DNA of 64,000 nt. It comes from JADLGL01 sp963823045 (GTDB taxonomy: Bacteria > Pseudomonadota > Alphaproteobacteria > Rhizobiales > Kaistiaceae). Made by a program: the position numbers and the translations under genes. The notes beneath the pieces were generated by a model. The model saw only the letters and a program-made list of their open reading frames with translations. It was not told the origin of the DNA and did not search any database. Below, piece by piece: positions 17,248-24,251 of the stretch; within the stretch, counting starts at the first letter, position 1, and every line of letters begins with the position of its first letter. The DNA lies in the NCBI GenBank assembly GCA_963823045.1, contig CAWGKA010000007.1, forward strand, positions 62,001 to 126,000, read 5' to 3'.

Positions 17248-17694
17248 TTACTGGACCGCGTGCATGATGACTGCCATGGCGATCAGGGCCACCGTCAAAG
17301 AGATGGGGATCAGCGCCATCAGCACCAGGGATTCCGACCCGGTCACAGTGCCGGCGCCGGTTTCCACCTTCCGATGAAGGTACTCGCGGAAGGTAGTTCG
17401 GCGTGGTTCAGCCGGCCCGTCATGACGCCGCCAGAAGGCCTTGGCGCTCTGTGCCATCATCCACGGGACGCCAATGAAGAAGGCAAGCACGAAGGTGAAG
17501 ATGACGAGCGGCAAATAGTGGTCCGTCGGCGTGGCGAAACCAAGCCAAAGCACCGCGATCATGGCGACATAGCCGCCGGCGGTCAGGGCAAGCGCGCCCG
17601 GATGAAGCCGGCTGAGCGGGGGATGCTGGACGGAAATGCCCGCAACGGCAGTCCGCGTGGGTCGTTCGAAATGGGTAGTCACAACCGTGTTCAT
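17248..17694 (-). CDS. Three-helix membrane protein of the sulfur locus, unknown function
   Basis: A 148-residue protein with an approximately 35-residue cytosolic N-terminus, two close membrane helices (about residues 35-55 and 62-84), a basic loop of around 40 residues (AFWRRHDGP..., REYLHRKVETG) and a third helix at the C-terminus. I recognise no named domain and see no conserved Cys pair. It is the first gene leftward from the shared operator, with a GAGGAG ribosome site before the ATG at 17694, and the dioxygenase-like gene follows. The location suggests a role in sulfide/persulfide handling or sulfur-compound transport, but that is inference from context only. Confidence 0.75.
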   Translation of the reverse strand: MNTVVTTHFERPTRTAVAGISVQHPPLSRLHPGALALTAGGYVAMIAVLWLGFATPTDHYLPLVIFTFVLAFFIGVPWMMAQSAKAFWRRHDGPAEPRRTTFREYLHRKVETGAGTVTGSESLVLMALIPISLTVALIAMAVIMHAVQ

Positions 17695-17762
17695 GTCTCT
17701 GCTCCTCTTGAAGCGAGTCTCGCGGGTGTCGACCGTTTCGTGGCGCTGCCCCGTATTGGCTC

Positions 17763-17797
17763 TTGACACATATATTAGCGCTAGCTAATTTAGTCAA
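17763..17797. promoter_or_regulatory. Face-to-face promoters of the sulfur locus
   Basis: Rightward: TTGACA (17763-17768), 17 bases, TAATTT (17786-17791). Leftward: TTGACT (17797-17792), 17 bases, TATATG (17774-17769). The two promoters overlap completely on opposite strands and lie between the membrane-protein gene (start 17694) and the bigR-like gene (start 17815). Both match sigma-70 consensus well. Expected transcript starts are near 17798 and 17762. Confidence 0.7.
17774..17789. promoter_or_regulatory. Operator candidate for the BigR-like repressor
   Basis: ATTAGC and GCTAAT form a perfect six-base inverted repeat around a GCTA centre. It lies between the -35 and -10 elements of both overlapping promoters, so a bound dimer would block both directions. 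AT-rich palindromes in the promoter are the known target type of BigR/SqrR regulators. Binding itself is inferred. Confidence 0.65.
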
Positions 17798-17814
17798 TGC
17801 TAATGGAGATTGGC

Positions 17815-18153
17815 ATGACGATCACACCGGAAAGGCAAGGTTTCACTGAACTCGCGACGAAGGCAGGGGACGCAGCAAGGCTGCTGAAGCTGCTGTCAAA
17901 CGAGCGGCGTCTCCTTGTTCTGTGCCATTTGGCCTCCGCCGAGGAGATGACTGTCGGCGATCTCGGCAACCTCGTCGGGCTCAGCCAGTCGGCACTGTCG
18001 CAACACCTTGCGCTGATGCGCGAGGACGGCCTCGTCACGTGCCGACGTGAGGGCGTGACGATGCTCTATCGCATCGCCGACCCGATCGCGGAGAGCCTGA
18101 TGCACACCCTGAAGAACCTCTACTGCCCCCCCCTCAAGAAAAGGAAGAACTGA
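17815..18153 (+). CDS. bigR: BigR/SqrR-like ArsR-family persulfide-responsive repressor
   Basis: A 112-residue winged-helix ArsR protein. The recognition region is VGDLGNLVGLSQSALSQHLALMRE. Two Cys occupy the places of the thiol switch of BigR and SqrR: C37 in LLVLCHLAS on helix 2 and C104 in KNLYCPP near the C-terminus. A third, C76, lies in the wing (LVTCRREG). In characterised relatives the pair forms a disulfide or polysulfide bridge and DNA is released. The ATG at 17815 follows a GGAG by six bases; earlier ATG codons lie at or just inside the predicted transcript start. It is followed directly by rhodanese and TauE/SafE genes. Confidence 0.88.
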   Translation: MTITPERQGFTELATKAGDAARLLKLLSNERRLLVLCHLASAEEMTVGDLGNLVGLSQSALSQHLALMREDGLVTCRREGVTMLYRIADPIAESLMHTLKNLYCPPLKKRKN

Positions 18154-18155
18154 CG

Positions 18156-18458
18156 ATGCTTACCCCGATCTCTGCCCAAGAGGCCCATTCTATGCTCGAA
18201 TCCGGCGCACTGATATGCGACGTCCGCGAGCCGTCGGAATTTGCCAGCGGCCATATCGAGGGGGCGCGCAACATCCCGTTGTCGAACATGAAAATGGAAA
18301 CGCCCGACGCCGAGCGCCCGATCATCTTCTGCTGCCTCAGTGGGGCGCGGACGACGACGAATGCGGGACGCCTCGCCAATGTCGCCGGCCGCCCGGCCTA
18401 TGTTCTGCGCGGCGGACTTCAGGCATGGCGTGGCGCCGGTCTCCCCCTCGCCCGCTAA
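18156..18458 (+). CDS. Single-domain rhodanese (sulfurtransferase)
   Basis: A 100-residue protein comprising one rhodanese domain: CDVREPSEFASGHIEGARNIP in the first half and the active-site loop CCLSGARTT in the second, where the second Cys is in the catalytic position and would carry the persulfide. It has no signal peptide, so it is cytoplasmic. It starts two bases after the bigR stop. In this locus it would pass sulfane sulfur between thiol carriers, supplying the function that canonical Blh proteins carry as a fused domain. Confidence 0.88.
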   Translation: MLTPISAQEAHSMLESGALICDVREPSEFASGHIEGARNIPLSNMKMETPDAERPIIFCCLSGARTTTNAGRLANVAGRPAYVLRGGLQAWRGAGLPLAR

Positions 18459-18470
18459 TCGAACGCAGCG

Positions 18471-19259
18471 ATGGACCTGACACTTGTTCAATACGGCCTT
18501 TCGGTTGTTTCGGGCGTCTTCGTCGGGTTCTCGCTCGCGCTTGTTGGCGGCGGCGGCTCAGTGCTGGCGGTTCCACTCCTCGTCTATGTCGTGGGGGTCC
18601 CCCTCCCTCACGTCGCCATCGGCACTAGTGCCCTAGCCGTCGCCGCCAATGCCGCGGCGAATGTCATCCCCCATTGGCGCGGTGGAACGATCAAGTTCCG
18701 CTGCGCCTTTGTTTTTGCCGGGTTCGGTATCGTCGGCGCGCTGATCGGATCGACGATCGGCAAGGCCATCGACGGCCATCAGCTGGTCGGCTGGTTCGGG
18801 CTGGTCATGATCGCGGTCGGCGTCGGGATGCTGCTGCGCCGCCCTAGCAGCGACAAGCCGGAGGTGCGTCTCAATCGGGAGACCGCATCCGCCCTGGTGC
18901 CGCGCCTCGCCGCGGCCGCGCTCGTGGTCGGGCTCATCTCGGGCCTCTTCGGCATCGGCGGCGGCTTCCTGATTGTGCCGGCGCTCATGCTCGCGACCGG
19001 CATGCCGATGATCAACGCCGTCGGCTCGTCGCTGATCGCCATCGCGGCGCTCGGCGCGGCAACGGCCGCCAATTATGCGCTCAGCGGGTTTGTCGATTGG
19101 TGGCTCGCCGCCACCCTGCTCGCCGGCGGCGTTGTCGGCGGCTTCATCGGCGTTGCGGTCGCCCGCCGCCTGGCTGCCCGCCGGCGCCTGCTCACCGTCA
19201 TCTTCGCTGTAGCCGTCGGCGCTGCCGGCGTTGCCGTGTCAGTCCAGAACTGGACGTGA
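18471..19259 (+). CDS. TauE/SafE-family sulfur-anion permease
   Basis: A 262-residue inner-membrane protein with about eight helices in two homologous halves. The glycine-rich VGGGGSVLAVPLLVYVVG and the repeated FGIGGGFLIVPALML in the second half are the family's internal-repeat signatures. TauE/SafE permeases export sulfite, sulfoacetate or thiosulfate. Twelve bases separate it from the rhodanese gene, so it is the third gene of the bigR operon. It would remove the sulfite made by the persulfide dioxygenase-like protein encoded on the divergent side. The substrate is inferred from context. Confidence 0.87.
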   Translation: MDLTLVQYGLSVVSGVFVGFSLALVGGGGSVLAVPLLVYVVGVPLPHVAIGTSALAVAANAAANVIPHWRGGTIKFRCAFVFAGFGIVGALIGSTIGKAIDGHQLVGWFGLVMIAVGVGMLLRRPSSDKPEVRLNRETASALVPRLAAAALVVGLISGLFGIGGGFLIVPALMLATGMPMINAVGSSLIAIAALGAATAANYALSGFVDWWLAATLLAGGVVGGFIGVAVARRLAARRRLLTVIFAVAVGAAGVAVSVQNWT

Positions 19260-19265
19260 GGTGAC

Positions 19266-19293
19266 GCGGAGGGACGAAGCACCGTCCCTCCGC
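19266..19293 (+). terminator. Hairpin terminator after the sulfur operon
   Basis: A perfect 11-bp stem (GCGGAGGGACG with CGTCCCTCCGC) encloses a six-base loop a few bases after the TauE/SafE stop codon. The following TTCCTTG is only weakly T-rich, so this is an intrinsic-like terminator. It may also serve the convergent small gene. Confidence 0.6.
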
Positions 19294-19313
19294 TTCCTTG
19301 CGTTGCGCATCGA

Positions 19314-19550
19314 TTAGCGCCATTCCCACCAGCCGCGCGCACCCTTCTCGCGCGGCGGCAGGCCAATGTCCTCACGGATCGCGGCCGGTATGTGCGACCC
19401 GTCAGGTCTTTCGCCCCTGCGGCGGTCCCGCAGCCGGATGGCGGCATAGAGCCCGGCAAACACAACGCTGATGACCGCCACCTGTGGGAATGAAGAGTTC
19501 GTCTTGCTGCTACGGATTTCCGATCCGCTGCTGTCTGTTGCGATAGACAT
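19314..19550 (-). CDS. Small single-helix membrane protein
   Basis: A 78-residue product with a polar Ser/Thr-rich N-terminus, one hydrophobic helix (VAVISVVFAGLYAAI) and a highly basic segment RLRDRRRGERP. The C-terminal tail contains IREDIGLPP and ends GWWEWR. The DIGL element recalls the ending of DUF1127-type small proteins, but the rest does not fit that family. It converges with the sulfur operon across the hairpin at 19266-19293. The start is uncertain (ATG 19550 or GTG 19559). Its existence is plausible rather than proved. Confidence 0.5.
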   Translation of the reverse strand: MSIATDSSGSEIRSSKTNSSFPQVAVISVVFAGLYAAIRLRDRRRGERPDGSHIPAAIREDIGLPPREKGARGWWEWR

Positions 19551-19924
19551 CGTTGTCACCGACGCGCCTAAGGCGCAGTCGGCCCCTCTGTTGGAGGCTG
19601 AGAAGCAGGACTGTGACCGGTGCGGAATCGGTCCGCGTGGGTCGAGAAGTCCCTATGGCGTTTGAGTTATTGGGGAAGTCCGAAGCCGGCCCTTAGAAGG
19701 CCGGCCGGTACGTCAAGCGCTATGCCAAGCCGTTCGGCGCATGAGGCGATAGCCGACAAGGCCCGCGCAATGATTGGGGGTAAACATAACCGTCATGAAA
19801 CGCCCCCTCTCCTCACGAGGTTGATCGGACGGCACGCCTATAGTCCTCCCCGCGGCGATTCGCCATACCCAATGCAGTCGATTGGGCCGCTTGCGCAGTC
19901 CTGTGGCGAATTGGCAACGCCCCG
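19551..19924. other. Gene-free region with one GC-rich hairpin
   Basis: About 370 bases between the small membrane-protein gene and the end of the first exporter gene. I find no convincing coding frame. The one structure is a perfect seven-bp inverted repeat (19685-19691 with 19699-19705, GCCGGCC/GGCCGGC, seven-base loop) without a T-tract. The rest shows nothing I can name. Confidence 0.45.
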
Positions 19925-21415
19925 CTAGCGGCGGAAGCCCGGCGGCGCCACTTCCCCGGGCTTCAAGCGAATGACCGTTGCCATCACGATCGCCGCGACG
20001 AGCAGGAAACCGGCGGCGACGACAAGGGCCGTCGACCAGCCCTGAACCTCGGCCGGAACGTAAGCCGCAACCGCCGCCGCATCGAGCGGCAGGCCATCGG
20101 CGCCGAGGGCTGGAGGGCCCTGCGGCGCAAGAACATTGGTCCGCCAATTGGCGACAGCGATGAGGATGCCCAGGCCCAGGGCGCCGCCGACCTGCTGGCT
20201 GGCGTTGAGCAGCGCCGAGGCGATGCCGGTCTGGTCGCTTGGCACGCGCGCGAGTGCCGATGTGGTCAGCGACACGAAGGCGAGGCCCATGCCGACGCCA
20301 AGGAGGATGGCGCCGGGAAGGATAAGCGCTGCGTAGGACGCCTCCGGCGACAGGCCGACGCCGAGATAGACGAGACCTGCGGCTGCGATCAGAGGGCCGA
20401 TCGTGCCGGTGACACGTGGCCCAAGGCGGCCGATCGTCATTGAGGCAATGGCGGCGCCGACAACGACGAAGATCGTCACCGGCAGAAAGCCGAGACCTGC
20501 ATCGAGCGGCGTCCAGTCCTTCACCTGCCGGATCCAAAGGACGAGGAAGAAGAAGACGGCGAAAAGGCCGCTGGCGGTGAAGAGACCGGTGGTGACGGCA
20601 CCGACCAGCGAGCTATGCCGCAAGAGGCTGCGCGGGATCAGCGGAGTCGCTGCCGTGGCGGCCCGAAAGACGAAGGCAACGAGGAGCGCGGCGGAGATGA
20701 CCAGCGTCAGGACAATGGTCCAGTCCCAGTCCATGCGGTTGCCGTTGACCAGGCCGTAGACCAACGACATCAGGCCGGCTGTGATGAGCACCGCGCCGAC
20801 GACGTCAAAGCTGCGGGCATGTTCGTCGCGGGTCTCAGGGATGATGCGATACGCGGCGATGATCGCGCCGATGGCGATCGGCACGTTGACGAAGAACACC
20901 CAGCGCCAATCGGCATATTCGGTGAGCAAGCCGCCAAGCAGGAGGCCGAGCGCGGCACCACCGGCCGAGATCGCCGCCCAGACGCCAAAGGCGCGATCGC
21001 GTTCCGGCCCCGGCGAAAAGACGACGGCGAGGATGGCGAGCGCTGCCGGAGACATCAGCGATGCGCCGAAGCCTTGCAGGGCGCGCGCCGCGATCAGCAT
21101 GCCGAGGCTGCCGGCGAGGCCACCGATCAGCGACGCCAGTGCGAAGACGATAGCGCCGGCGACGAAGATACGCCTTCGGCCGAAGCGATCGGCGAGCTTG
21201 CCGCCGAGCAGAAGGAAACCGCCGAACACCACCGCATAGCCGGTAACGATCCATTGCAGATCGGAGGCGTTGTCGACGCGCAGCGTGGCGCGGATGTTCT
21301 CCAGCGCCACATTCACGATCGTGAGGTCGAGCACGATCATCAGCTGACCGATGCCGACGACAAGGAGAATGAGATTTTTGTTGATCGGTCGGTCTGCCAA
21401 AATGGGCTCAATCAC
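19925..21415 (-). CDS. DHA2-family MFS drug exporter (second paralogue)
   Basis: A 496-residue, about 14-helix major-facilitator protein of the DHA2 (EmrB/QacA) type. Motif A appears as GGKLADRFGRRR, and the first helix has LMIVLDLTIVNVAL, the motif D1 with its Asp. WRWVFFVNVPI is motif C-adjacent and strongly conserved. Such proton antiporters expel hydrophobic drugs, dyes or toxic acids. Much of the N-terminal half matches the exporter at 21483-22997 nearly word for word, so the two are tandem duplicates. The best start is a GTG at 21415 with a weak ribosome site. A strong hairpin separates it from the upstream paralogue. Confidence 0.88.
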   Translation of the reverse strand: MIEPILADRPINKNLILLVVGIGQLMIVLDLTIVNVALENIRATLRVDNASDLQWIVTGYAVVFGGFLLLGGKLADRFGRRRIFVAGAIVFALASLIGGLAGSLGMLIAARALQGFGASLMSPAALAILAVVFSPGPERDRAFGVWAAISAGGAALGLLLGGLLTEYADWRWVFFVNVPIAIGAIIAAYRIIPETRDEHARSFDVVGAVLITAGLMSLVYGLVNGNRMDWDWTIVLTLVISAALLVAFVFRAATAATPLIPRSLLRHSSLVGAVTTGLFTASGLFAVFFFLVLWIRQVKDWTPLDAGLGFLPVTIFVVVGAAIASMTIGRLGPRVTGTIGPLIAAAGLVYLGVGLSPEASYAALILPGAILLGVGMGLAFVSLTTSALARVPSDQTGIASALLNASQQVGGALGLGILIAVANWRTNVLAPQGPPALGADGLPLDAAAVAAYVPAEVQGWSTALVVAAGFLLVAAIVMATVIRLKPGEVAPPGFRR

Positions 21416-21441
21416 TGCATTGAAGGCCCGACTTAGGTAAC

Positions 21442-21478
21442 GTTCACCGCCGCGGCCCTCAAGGCCGCGGCGGTGAAC
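21442..21478 (-). terminator. Long perfect hairpin between the two exporter genes
   Basis: A 16-bp perfect stem (21442-21457 with 21463-21478) with a CTCAA loop lies four bases past the stop of the first exporter. It is almost all G+C and lacks a T-tract on the minus strand (GTTACC follows). It could stop or attenuate transcription into the second exporter, or protect the 3' end of the first message. Confidence 0.6.
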
Positions 21479-21482
21479 CGAA

Positions 21483-22997
21483 CTAGCCGATCGGCATGCC
21501 GCCGGCGACGTCTTCTTTCTTCGCGCGGACGATGGACGTCATGATGATCGCGGCGAGGAAGATGATCCCCGCGGCCACCATCAACGCCTGGGCCCAGCCT
21601 TCAACCGTCGCCGAGATGTAGGTCGGAATCTCCGCCGGATTGGCCGGGAAGCCCTCCGGACCAAGCACCATGCCTTCCGTCAGCGAGTTCGTCTTGCCGG
21701 TCGAGACAGCTGTGAGGAGCGCCAGACCGACGGCGCCGCCGACCTGTTGCGCGGCATTGAGGAGACCCGACGCGATGCCGGCATGCTCCTGCGGGACGCC
21801 GGCGACGGCCGAACTGACCAAGGCCGGAAAGGTGATGCCGAGGCCGATCGACATGATCAATTGCGTCGGCAGGATGAGCGCCGCGTAGGACGAATCCGGC
21901 TTGAGCCAAATGGCCAACGCCAACATGCCGAGTGCCGTCATGATTGGCCCGATGGTCACCAGCGGCCGCGGTCCGACCCGGCCCATCATCACCGTCGAGA
22001 AACCAGCGCCGATAATGATGCCGACCGTAAACGGCAGGAAGGCGAAGCCGCTCTCGAGCGGCGTCCAACCGTTGACCCTCTGCATCCACAGAACGAGGTA
22101 GAGGAACACCGAAAAGAGGCCCGCGCCGACAAGAAGGCCACCGAGATTGGCGCCGGTCAGATTGCGGTAGCGGAACAGACCCAGCGGCAGAAGCGGCCAC
22201 CGGATCCGCGCCTGCGTGACGACGAAGGCGACGAGCAGGACGAGCGCGATGGCAAGGACGCCGAACTTTGTGCCGGTCGCCCATTCCGCGTTGTTCAAGT
22301 TGGTCAGGGCATAAACAAGGGTCGCCAGACCGGCCGTCACCAGGAATGCCCCCAGGACGTCGAAGCCTTTAGCCTCTTCGTGCCGGCTTTGCGGCACGAA
22401 GCGGATTGCTCCAAACAGCGCGAAAGCGGCAATCGGCACATTGACGAAGAACACCCAGCGCCAGTTGAGATACTCGGTGAGCACGCCGCCGAGGATGAGG
22501 CCGATGGCGGCGCCGCCGGCGGAAATCGCCGCCCAGACGCCAAAGGCACGGTCGCGCTCTTTGCCCTCAGCGAAGACCACCGTGAGGATCGAAAGTGCAG
22601 CCGGAGCCATCATTGCGCCACCCGCGCCTTGAACGGCACGCGCGGCGATGAGCAGACCAAGATCGTTGGCGAGGCCGCCTGCCAGCGACGCAACGCCGAA
22701 GAGGACAAGGCCGGCCATGAATATCGTACGGCGGCCGATCCTGTCGGCGAGCTTGCCGCCGAGCAGCAGGAAACCGCCGAAGGTCAGCGCGTAACCAGTA
22801 ACGATCCACTGGAGACTGGTCAGGCTGGTTATCTGCAATTCAGCGCTGATGCTATTCAACGCGACATTCACGATCGTCGCGTCGAGGATGATCATCAGCT
22901 GGCTGATGCCGAGGATAAGAAGAACAAGACCCTTGTGCACTGCAGGTGCACCGGGCGCGCCCGATGTGGGCGGCAGAACCGCGTCAGTAACTGTCAT
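21483..22997 (-). CDS. DHA2-family MFS drug exporter (first paralogue)
   Basis: A 504-residue, about 14-helix proton-driven exporter. LMIILDATIVNVAL (helix 1), LQWIVTGYALTFGGFLLLGG and GGKLADRIGRRT (motif A) are clear, with WRWVFFVNVPI later. The ATG at 22997 begins directly ahead of the first helix region; a longer upstream frame is not family-like. It is the gene immediately downstream of the TetR regulator on the same strand, which suggests local drug-responsive control. Its paralogue follows after the hairpin at 21442-21478. The substrate cannot be deduced. Confidence 0.9.
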   Translation of the reverse strand: MTVTDAVLPPTSGAPGAPAVHKGLVLLILGISQLMIILDATIVNVALNSISAELQITSLTSLQWIVTGYALTFGGFLLLGGKLADRIGRRTIFMAGLVLFGVASLAGGLANDLGLLIAARAVQGAGGAMMAPAALSILTVVFAEGKERDRAFGVWAAISAGGAAIGLILGGVLTEYLNWRWVFFVNVPIAAFALFGAIRFVPQSRHEEAKGFDVLGAFLVTAGLATLVYALTNLNNAEWATGTKFGVLAIALVLLVAFVVTQARIRWPLLPLGLFRYRNLTGANLGGLLVGAGLFSVFLYLVLWMQRVNGWTPLESGFAFLPFTVGIIIGAGFSTVMMGRVGPRPLVTIGPIMTALGMLALAIWLKPDSSYAALILPTQLIMSIGLGITFPALVSSAVAGVPQEHAGIASGLLNAAQQVGGAVGLALLTAVSTGKTNSLTEGMVLGPEGFPANPAEIPTYISATVEGWAQALMVAAGIIFLAAIIMTSIVRAKKEDVAGGMPIG

Positions 22998-23197
22998 CTG
23001 AGCACCTATGCGAAAATGCCGAAAGCTGCTGGTCGGCCGACGGGCGCGACTCAACAGTCCGGCGAGGTGCGCTTCTGTACGCCAAAACGGCATTGGAGGA
23101 TGTGCCGCAAAAGCCACATCAGCTATGCAACAGAAGGGACGCTCCCTGCCCTTTGCCAAGCGTTTTCAAGCAGTTCCGAACTTTCGAGGCCATCCGC

Positions 23198-23758
23198 TCA
23201 ATCGAAATCGGTCAGCCGCCGACCGCGGATCGGCCGCATGACCAGCCGGTCGATCACAGCCCCCATCTCGGTAGCGCTCAGCGATGACCCGTCCTCCAGC
23301 CAATTCGCCAGCAGCCCGATCGTCGCCGTCACGGCATGTCTGACGACCATCGCCTGCGACACGTCTTCGGGCTGCGGCAGGGCAACATCTTCTGCCCCCT
23401 TGGTCGCCTGCGCGATGAGTTGGCGATTGACGTTGGCCTCCGCACCGCCGGCAAGAAGCGCTTGGCAGATCGAGCGGTTTTCGTCGACGTAGCGGCAAAG
23501 AGCGATCGAAGCGCTCAGCGTATCGTCGCGCATAAGCGCGGGGACCATGAGAGCCAGGAGATCGTCGATGAGCGACTCGGCGACCTCGGTCAGGAGCGCC
23601 CCTTTGTCGGGATAGTGCCTGAAGAAGGTCGCGTAACCGACGCCGGCCTGTGCCGTGATCTCGGCGATCGTGATCGCGGCGAAATCCTTCTCGGCGGCGA
23701 GCGCAATCATCGCCTTCGCCAGTGCCGCCTTACTGCGCAAAATCCTGCGGTCCACCAT
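23198..23758 (-). CDS. TetR/AcrR-family regulator
   Basis: A 186-residue repressor-type protein. The N-terminal helix-turn-helix reads ITIAEITAQAGVGYATFFRHY, which is the TetR signature with its recognition helix. The C-terminal ligand domain is unconserved, as usual, and has one Cys (IALCRYVDE) and another (SICQALL). The ATG at 23758 gives the expected N-terminus. It precedes two tandem MFS exporters on the same strand and probably controls them and itself. I could not identify a clean palindromic operator in the 200 bases between it and the first exporter. Confidence 0.88.
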   Translation of the reverse strand: MVDRRILRSKAALAKAMIALAAEKDFAAITIAEITAQAGVGYATFFRHYPDKGALLTEVAESLIDDLLALMVPALMRDDTLSASIALCRYVDENRSICQALLAGGAEANVNRQLIAQATKGAEDVALPQPEDVSQAMVVRHAVTATIGLLANWLEDGSSLSATEMGAVIDRLVMRPIRGRRLTDFD

Positions 23759-23893
23759 CGTTCTTCTTGTGCCCGAAAGGACCGTGCCATCGCCATCATG
23801 CAGCCCGAATGCGATCTCCATTTATGATCTAAGTTGGATCACAGGTGGGCGCGAACACCGCACGGCCACGCCATCCGCTAGAGAAGCAGTCCG

Positions 23894-24241
23894 ATGAAAC
23901 CGTTGCGCGCCTCCCTCCTCGTGCTTCTCGTCGCCGCACCGGCGGGGCCTTCGATGGCGGCGGCGAGCCACACCTATTCCGGCGTGACGCCCGCCGTGTT
24001 CGCCTGCGTGAAGAGTACGAGCATGGAAGCGCAAGGCACCGTGTATGTCGAGACGGAAGCCAATCACGGCACGGCGACGACGACGTCAACCTTGTGGTCC
24101 GTAGTCATGGATTACGTCTTCTCTCCGGAGACGCAGGACCTGCAATATTGGATGGTGCACAAGACCTGGGTCGTTCCGGCCGATGCCGTCTGGTCCGGCA
24201 TCGCAGAGATGATCGCCTCGTGCCGCGCCGCGCAGTCCTAG
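23894..24241 (+). CDS. Hypothetical secreted protein
   Basis: A 115-residue protein with a signal peptide (MKPLRASLLVLLVAAPAG, cleavage near AAA at residues 22-24). The mature part has two Cys (FACVKS near the start, ASCRAA at the end) that could form one disulfide, plus HTYSGVTPAVFACV and TTSTLWSVVMDYVF. I recognise no family. It is divergent from the TetR gene and convergent with recJ. Probably periplasmic, of unknown role. Confidence 0.65.
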   Translation: MKPLRASLLVLLVAAPAGPSMAAASHTYSGVTPAVFACVKSTSMEAQGTVYVETEANHGTATTTSTLWSVVMDYVFSPETQDLQYWMVHKTWVVPADAVWSGIAEMIASCRAAQS

Positions 24242-24251
24242 CCGCGCGCGT

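Noticed and set aside
21747..23492. Long plus-strand open frame antisense to an exporter gene
   Set aside because: It is polar and charged throughout as a mirror of membrane helices; no start signal or family.
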